A stretch of DNA of 64,000 bases from Todiramphus chloris collaris (lineage: Eukaryota; Chordata; Aves; Coraciiformes; Alcedinidae), in the NCBI GenBank assembly GCA_025345505.1, contig JANVCC010000174.1:2971797-3035796 (forward strand), in the 5' to 3' direction. Both the position numbers and the translations under genes were made by a program. Shown here piece by piece: positions 59,031 through 64,000 of this stretch; position 1 is the first letter of the stretch; the number at the start of each line of letters is the position of its first letter. The notes under the pieces were generated by a model, which worked only from the letters and a program-made list of their open reading frames with translations, was not told where the DNA came from and did no database searches.

Positions 59031-61549
59031 TCCAGCTTAAACAAGCAGCAGCACCCTGGGCTGCGAAGAAAACCACGCGCGTCTCAATCCTTTGCTTTCC
59101 TTTTAATTTTTTTTTTTTTAGAAAAAAAAAATATTTAATCTTTTCTTTATTTAATTTATTTTTTTTATAAATTTGGTTTTCTTTCAGCAGCCTAATACAA
59201 CTTAGAAGTGTGTTGTTTTTCCAGGTACGGTTCTATTTTTGTCTTCATTTGTTTCGCGTGAATTTCCCGGCGAACGCCTCGCGCTCCGAGCTCGTCTCTT
59301 CCAGGAGGACGCGGCAAGATCGGAAGATGAAAACTCTTGTGCCCGCTCTCCTGATGATCGTGTCGTCCTTTTTATTACCCGCTCGAAGGCTGATGATCTT
59401 GGTTTGGGAGAAGGTGGTTGTGCTTCCATCACTGAAGTTGCTTGCGTGTGTGTGTGTTCATGGTCCTGGTAAGCCGTAGTGTCCAGGTGCTGTGCTAAAA
59501 AGCGAGCTAACTCGCACAAAGAATGGCTTCTCTGGTGCATTTCGTGACTTCTTCATCCATATTCTCCTCTCGACTTAACTTTCTGCAGGACTCTGTCCTC
59601 TTTTTCTCTTCTTCCCTCTTTCCCCGGGGTAGATTAAAGAGGGTTTTGTTGTACATATCAGGTTTTGTCTGCTCCGAGTTATGGGGGAGGGGAGAGCAGC
59701 GCATGAATTCAAACGTTCATTTTACAACTAGCCAAACCAGTCAGGGCAGGTAAAAGCAGAACCAAGAAACTGAATAGGAGGGAGCCAGTGGGGGAAAGCT
59801 GGTTTCACCGAGATGTCATGGGGAGGGGGGAGGAGGGGAAGGGGGAGGAAGACAAAAAAAAAAAGAAGACAGCTTTGGAAAAGCTTTATCTCAACTAAAA
59901 TAAAGCGCGTATAAAATTTAAGAGGGCTCTCTCAAAAGAGAAGCCTTGCATTTCAAAGAGGCTCCAGCACTGGTGCTGAGCACAAGTGACGTTTCTAAGT
60001 GCGGGTCTGCTCCCGGCTCCGTGGCGGTTCCTGTGTAATGATTGCTGTTTTCCAAGGAGTTTGTAAAGTACCTGGCCTTTTCGTGCACTTTATTGCGATC
60101 GCGAACCCCCCTAATCCTCTAGCTTGAGTTTTTTCTGCTACTTTGGAGCCAAACCTGGTTCCTCGGACGGGGCGCTGGGAGTGAAGGCAACAGATTTGGG
60201 ATTTTTTTTTCAAGCAACACTTTTGTTGAAACAAAGTGGAAGCCAAGGAAAGATCTTGTTCTGCTGTAGTCATCACTTTCCGCTCACGGCTCGGAGGAGC
60301 CATTTTGGGCTTGTTTTGTTTATTCTCTTCTCACCCGAGGCTTTTGTTTTGTTTTGTTTTTCTTGTTGTTTTTTGTGCATGACAAAATGAGAATAATTAA
60401 GCCTGCTCTCCACTCCGGTGCTGGTTGACTCTCCCCGTGCCAGCCGCGGCGAGCCCTTACTTGCGCTGCCGAGTTGGACACCAAAGAGCGAGGAGACAAA
60501 ACAAAGTGGTTTCGCTTCAGTTTTTGAAGCGTGAAGTCTAGTTGTGGGCTGGATGTAATAGCTGTGCTGCTTTCTCAGGCTGGAGGATCGAGGTACCTTC
60601 AAAAAACCCCCTTCTCATCTTTTCTAGCTTGCTCGGCAGCCGGGAGGTGATACTGTGGATAATGTGCTCGTTTTGGATGAGGAGCGAGAGGTGTTTTGTA
60701 AGCAAGCAGCCTTCTTGTATAATTCCTCTGCCCAGGTTTAGGAAGAGGCATTCGGCTTTGTAGACGCTGAGGGAGTCAGCAGAAAATGTTTGCTCACTCG
60801 TTCCCTCCACCCCTTTGGTAAAACGGCTTCTGGAAAGTTCCGCGAGGCACAAAGCTTGAAATAATTTCAGCTCTCGGTCGCAAAGGTTGCGGAGTATCTG
60901 ACTTCTCAGAAATAAGGAGGCAAAGTTTGTCCCGCTCTAAATGCTGCTTGATTTATTTAGTTTCAAGGAGGTCTTTATTAGCTCTTTCCTGAAAGATCTT
61001 GCCAGGAATGCACGAAATATTGATGGTTTATTTACCCCCTCATTTCAGTGAGGTTAACTCTTTTATTTTGTTGATATATTCCTCTTGTATTCCAATACTT
61101 GAATTTGGCGGACTTCACGTTTATTTGAAAGAAACCTATGATTTAAATATTACTTTTGCTTTATTCGAGATGTCTTTGTAACAGAAGATGAGTTTAGGCT
61201 TGCTCCAACCTCAGAACACAGCATTAATTTGGAAAAAAATTGCGTGCTGTTCTAGCTGCGCGTGGATACAAAAACACCCCAGCCAGCTACGAGGTTCATG
61301 GGCACGACTAAACAATTAATTCTGACTTTGCAAATGCAGCAGTGCTCTCGGTCTGTTTAATTGGTTTTGATCCCCTTTTTTCTTTTTTTGACTTGAACTT
61401 GCATTGCAGCTTGCAAACGTGAGTGTCCAAAGTGCCTACAAAGGGCTGGGGGGGGTTACATGACAAGACTTTTGAAAGCACGTTTGCTTTGTGGGTGTCT
61501 GAATCACTCTCCAAATTCATTAATCCAACTATTGAGTTGTTATTAGCAG
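59031..61549. other. CpG-enriched region downstream of the island, no coding exon seen
   Basis: Alternates between CpG clusters and AT-rich tracts (59096-59185), and includes a G-quadruplex-type run (59820-59846). It could contain untranslated first exons and the start of a first intron. None is defined with confidence. Confidence 0.45.
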
Positions 61550-61640
61550 TAGTAATATATAAATTATTATATATTACTATTAGAAGTATATATACTATTA
61601 GTATTATATATATTAGTAGTATAATAAATTATTACAGATG
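61550..61640. repeat. AT-rich palindromic cluster
   Basis: Perfect 13-base arms at 61550-61562 and 61567-61579 enclose a 4-base loop (atta). Next to it is the perfect palindrome agtatatatact (61585-61596), followed by more TATA/TAGTA sequence. Confidence 0.88.
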
Positions 61641-63152
61641 AAGAATTTGGGCTGTTAAAAGACACTGGTGTGTGGGCAACTAAATTCGGGCAACCAAAAC
61701 TGTTACAGAATTGTAGAAAATGGCATGAATGCCAGGATTTTGGAAACGTAGCTGAAACCACTGAGTTCTGCCCCCTCTTCCCGTTCTGCACAGCAAGCCG
61801 TGATGCCAGCGAAGGCACAGGTATTCCTCGCGTGAATTAACTCGCTCACACGGGTAATCTTCAACACAACCTTGGCTTTTTTTTCATACATTGCTAATGA
61901 TTAGAACTTAAAAATCTGGTGCCTTACAAAATTCACTGAGATCTGGGGGCGACCAGCACGAGCTCTAAATGCCAGGTACAGTGAATGCCGTTCAGTGCTT
62001 CGAATGGAGCAGGGGCTAAATTCTTCTGATGGTTACACTGGGCAGTCCTGGTCTGGAGCCTGTTCATGTTTAGCATGAACTGAAATGTCGATCTGGGCAG
62101 GGAAGGAGTTCAAAGGACTCTGAGTCCCGAAGCTGACCTGGTGACACAGTTTTACGGATCTATAGTGTTGCATAAAAATTCTTTATTTCTGAAAGGTGAG
62201 GAAAATCCTCCCTGAAACGATGCTTTTAATTCAATCAGACTTTAAGTTAATGAAAGGACACATTACAAATGTACCAGTTCATGATAGTGTTTGAAAATTG
62301 TTCCTATATGATACTCATAAAACTTGACAAACCCTCCTAGGTTTCCACTTTTCTGTGATGGTTTCCTGATGTAAGAATTTGGGTTTTCTTAGCGTCCTTC
62401 ATCTGAAAAACATGAAGGAAAGCTGAAGTGGTATTTCCCACATCTCTACTAAAAAGGCACATCATGAGAATTACAAAAAAATGCAAAGTGGACATAAAAT
62501 ATATGTCCAATCAGCTGTTTGCTTTGTTTACAAAACAAGTTAATTAGAATGTTCTTACCGTGTTTTGGGCAGAGGAAAATGGCCCAAGGAAATTGCGATG
62601 CACATTTCACTTTAATTGGCTTGGGTTATTTTTGAATGGCTTTGTCTTTAGAGTCAGAGAAGTCAGTTTTAGGGTCTTACTTTAAATTAATCTTAGGCTG
62701 TGGCAGAAGTAATCACGAACAATAAGCAGGCTGAACTCTAAAACAGATCTTAGCTTGCATTGACGCTTTTAAGCTTTCAAATAAGCCTGCCTGTCCTTTC
62801 AAACTCCAGGTATAGCTTTTATCTGATGGAGCTCGAAGATATAAAGGCTTAAGTTTCACAAGCTTTGTTCTTTTCATCGCCATTGACTATTGATTAAGGC
62901 TCAACCCTACAGGTTAACTAACAAGTTATTTTTCCCCCCCAACGGAGCTGCATTCTTTTTCAGACCTGCAGCTGCCTGGGTAGAAATGGGCATCTCTCTC
63001 TTCCCACTTGCAGGATAATTGATACCCAATTGTTTTAAGGCAGCTGGAACTTTGTCCTTGTACTTGAGAAGTGAGTGGGGGAGGCAGGTAAGGAAGTAGA
63101 AGAGGGGAGGAGAAAGAAAGGTAATATAGGTCCAAAGCTAATTACTAGTGCT

Positions 63153-63198
<46 letters not shown>

Positions 63199-64000
63199 AA
63201 GTGGGGGTGGAGTTCATTTAAGTTCCTTGTTTTCCACTCCTCTTCAGTCATTCTTTCCTTTTTTCTCAAGGCCTGAACATTGGTAATAATGGTGATGATT
63301 AACTAAATGAAGTCGGTAACCTGGGTGACCATTAAGGTGGTTTTATGTTTCATGGGTCCCGACTAAGCCAGAGAAAGCACACTATTGAGGACTTGGAAAA
63401 ATGAGATGGGGTTGGGGGATTTTTTTGGTGGTGGGTTTGTTGGTTGGTTGTTCTTGGTTGGTTTTTTTTTTCCATTGTGTTTTTGAACTTTGAGTTTTGT
63501 GCCTTGATGTTTCACAACGGTAAGGTTATAACCACCTTCTTCCGTGTTCCCCTTCTCCTGTCTTTTTCCTCCTTTCTCTTCTTGGCTTGCCACTTCTGAA
63601 GGATTCTGCTGATGACTGAGGTAGAGTTTCCCCTTGTTTGCTGGCCTACCTGTGAAATACTGTCTTGGGGAGGTGAAAGAGGAAGGCTTTATTTCTCAGT
63701 ATATGCTGTATATTCTAGAGAGATTGGCTTGGAGATTTTATTTCCTTTTTTTATGATGTACCTTAGCCTTGCCCTGCTTCTGCCATAACAACTTCGTGTT
63801 ATTCTCTCCAGACATAGCGTTTAATTGCTTTTAATTGTGTGTTATCACCACAACTTGTATTCAGTGCACTAAAAGCAAGTGCCATCTGCTCTGGAACCAG
63901 AAATTCTCCTAATTCTCAGTCCTCTGGTGGGCATGGATTGTGCATTTCACTAGCAATGGTAATGTAAGTAGAAAGCTGGCTGGATAGTTTGCAGATAATA
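61641..64000. other. Non-coding sequence to the end of the window
   Basis: AT-rich, with a 41-base poly(A) run at 63156-63196 and a T/G-rich stretch (63421-63472). No exon or known repeat family is recognised. Confidence 0.55.
63156..63196 (+). repeat. A41 homopolymer
   Basis: Forty-one consecutive A, the longest homopolymer in the window. No poly(A) signal lies close upstream and no clear target-site duplication flanks it, so a retroposed transcript tail is possible but not shown. Confidence 0.95.

Noticed and set aside
58554-59044. Overlapping open frames of 100-125 codons on both strands over the CpG island
   Set aside because: GC-rich DNA has few stop codons by chance. The frames occur on both strands at once, with no conserved protein pattern or clear splice structure.
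6000-64000. RNF223 and AGRN, expected from human gene order
   Set aside because: No single-exon RING-type frame of suitable length and no laminin-G or EGF-like exon pattern was seen on either strand.

Overview
The window is vertebrate nuclear DNA, most likely avian. Two things support this. First, the only recognisable gene is the 3' half of the orthologue of human C1orf159, a small single-pass membrane protein, split into five exons with canonical GT-AG introns. Second, the recognisable interspersed repeats are short 3' fragments of CR1-type LINEs, the dominant avian retroelement, and I saw no mammalian-type SINEs. I cannot name the species.

Layout. Positions 1-5725 hold the last five coding exons of C1orf159 on the + strand. 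The exons encoding the signal peptide and the Cys-rich ectodomain lie upstream of the window. The visible part runs from the juxtamembrane ectodomain with an N-glycosylation sequon, through the membrane helix, to a cytoplasmic tail assembled partly from two microexons of 26 and 31 bp. A 3' UTR follows, with candidate poly(A) signals at 7098, 7482 and 8322.

From about 8.3 kb to 58.6 kb I see no supportable protein-coding exon. This is intergenic DNA with CR1 remnants (19191-19530, 46755-46922, 47399-47477, 48350-48411), microsatellites, minisatellites, homopolymer runs and one unusual inverted-repeat pair near 52.4/53.9 kb that flanks an 84-bp tandem duplication.

A 10-N assembly gap at 58215-58224 lies in a 26-bp minisatellite. 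Just after it, CpG content rises sharply (58680-59030, with further clusters to about 60.9 kb). This looks like a CpG-island promoter, possibly of the next gene beyond the window. In human the neighbour on this side of C1orf159 is RNF223 and then AGRN, but neither coding sequence is visible here. The last 3 kb are AT-rich, with a palindromic AT cluster and a 41-base poly(A) run.

I found no convincing new biological system. The most interesting observations are the frame-complementary microexons of C1orf159, its PDZ-ligand-like C-terminus, the inverted-repeat/tandem-duplication block, the CpG island with no visible gene, and the long gene-free interval.
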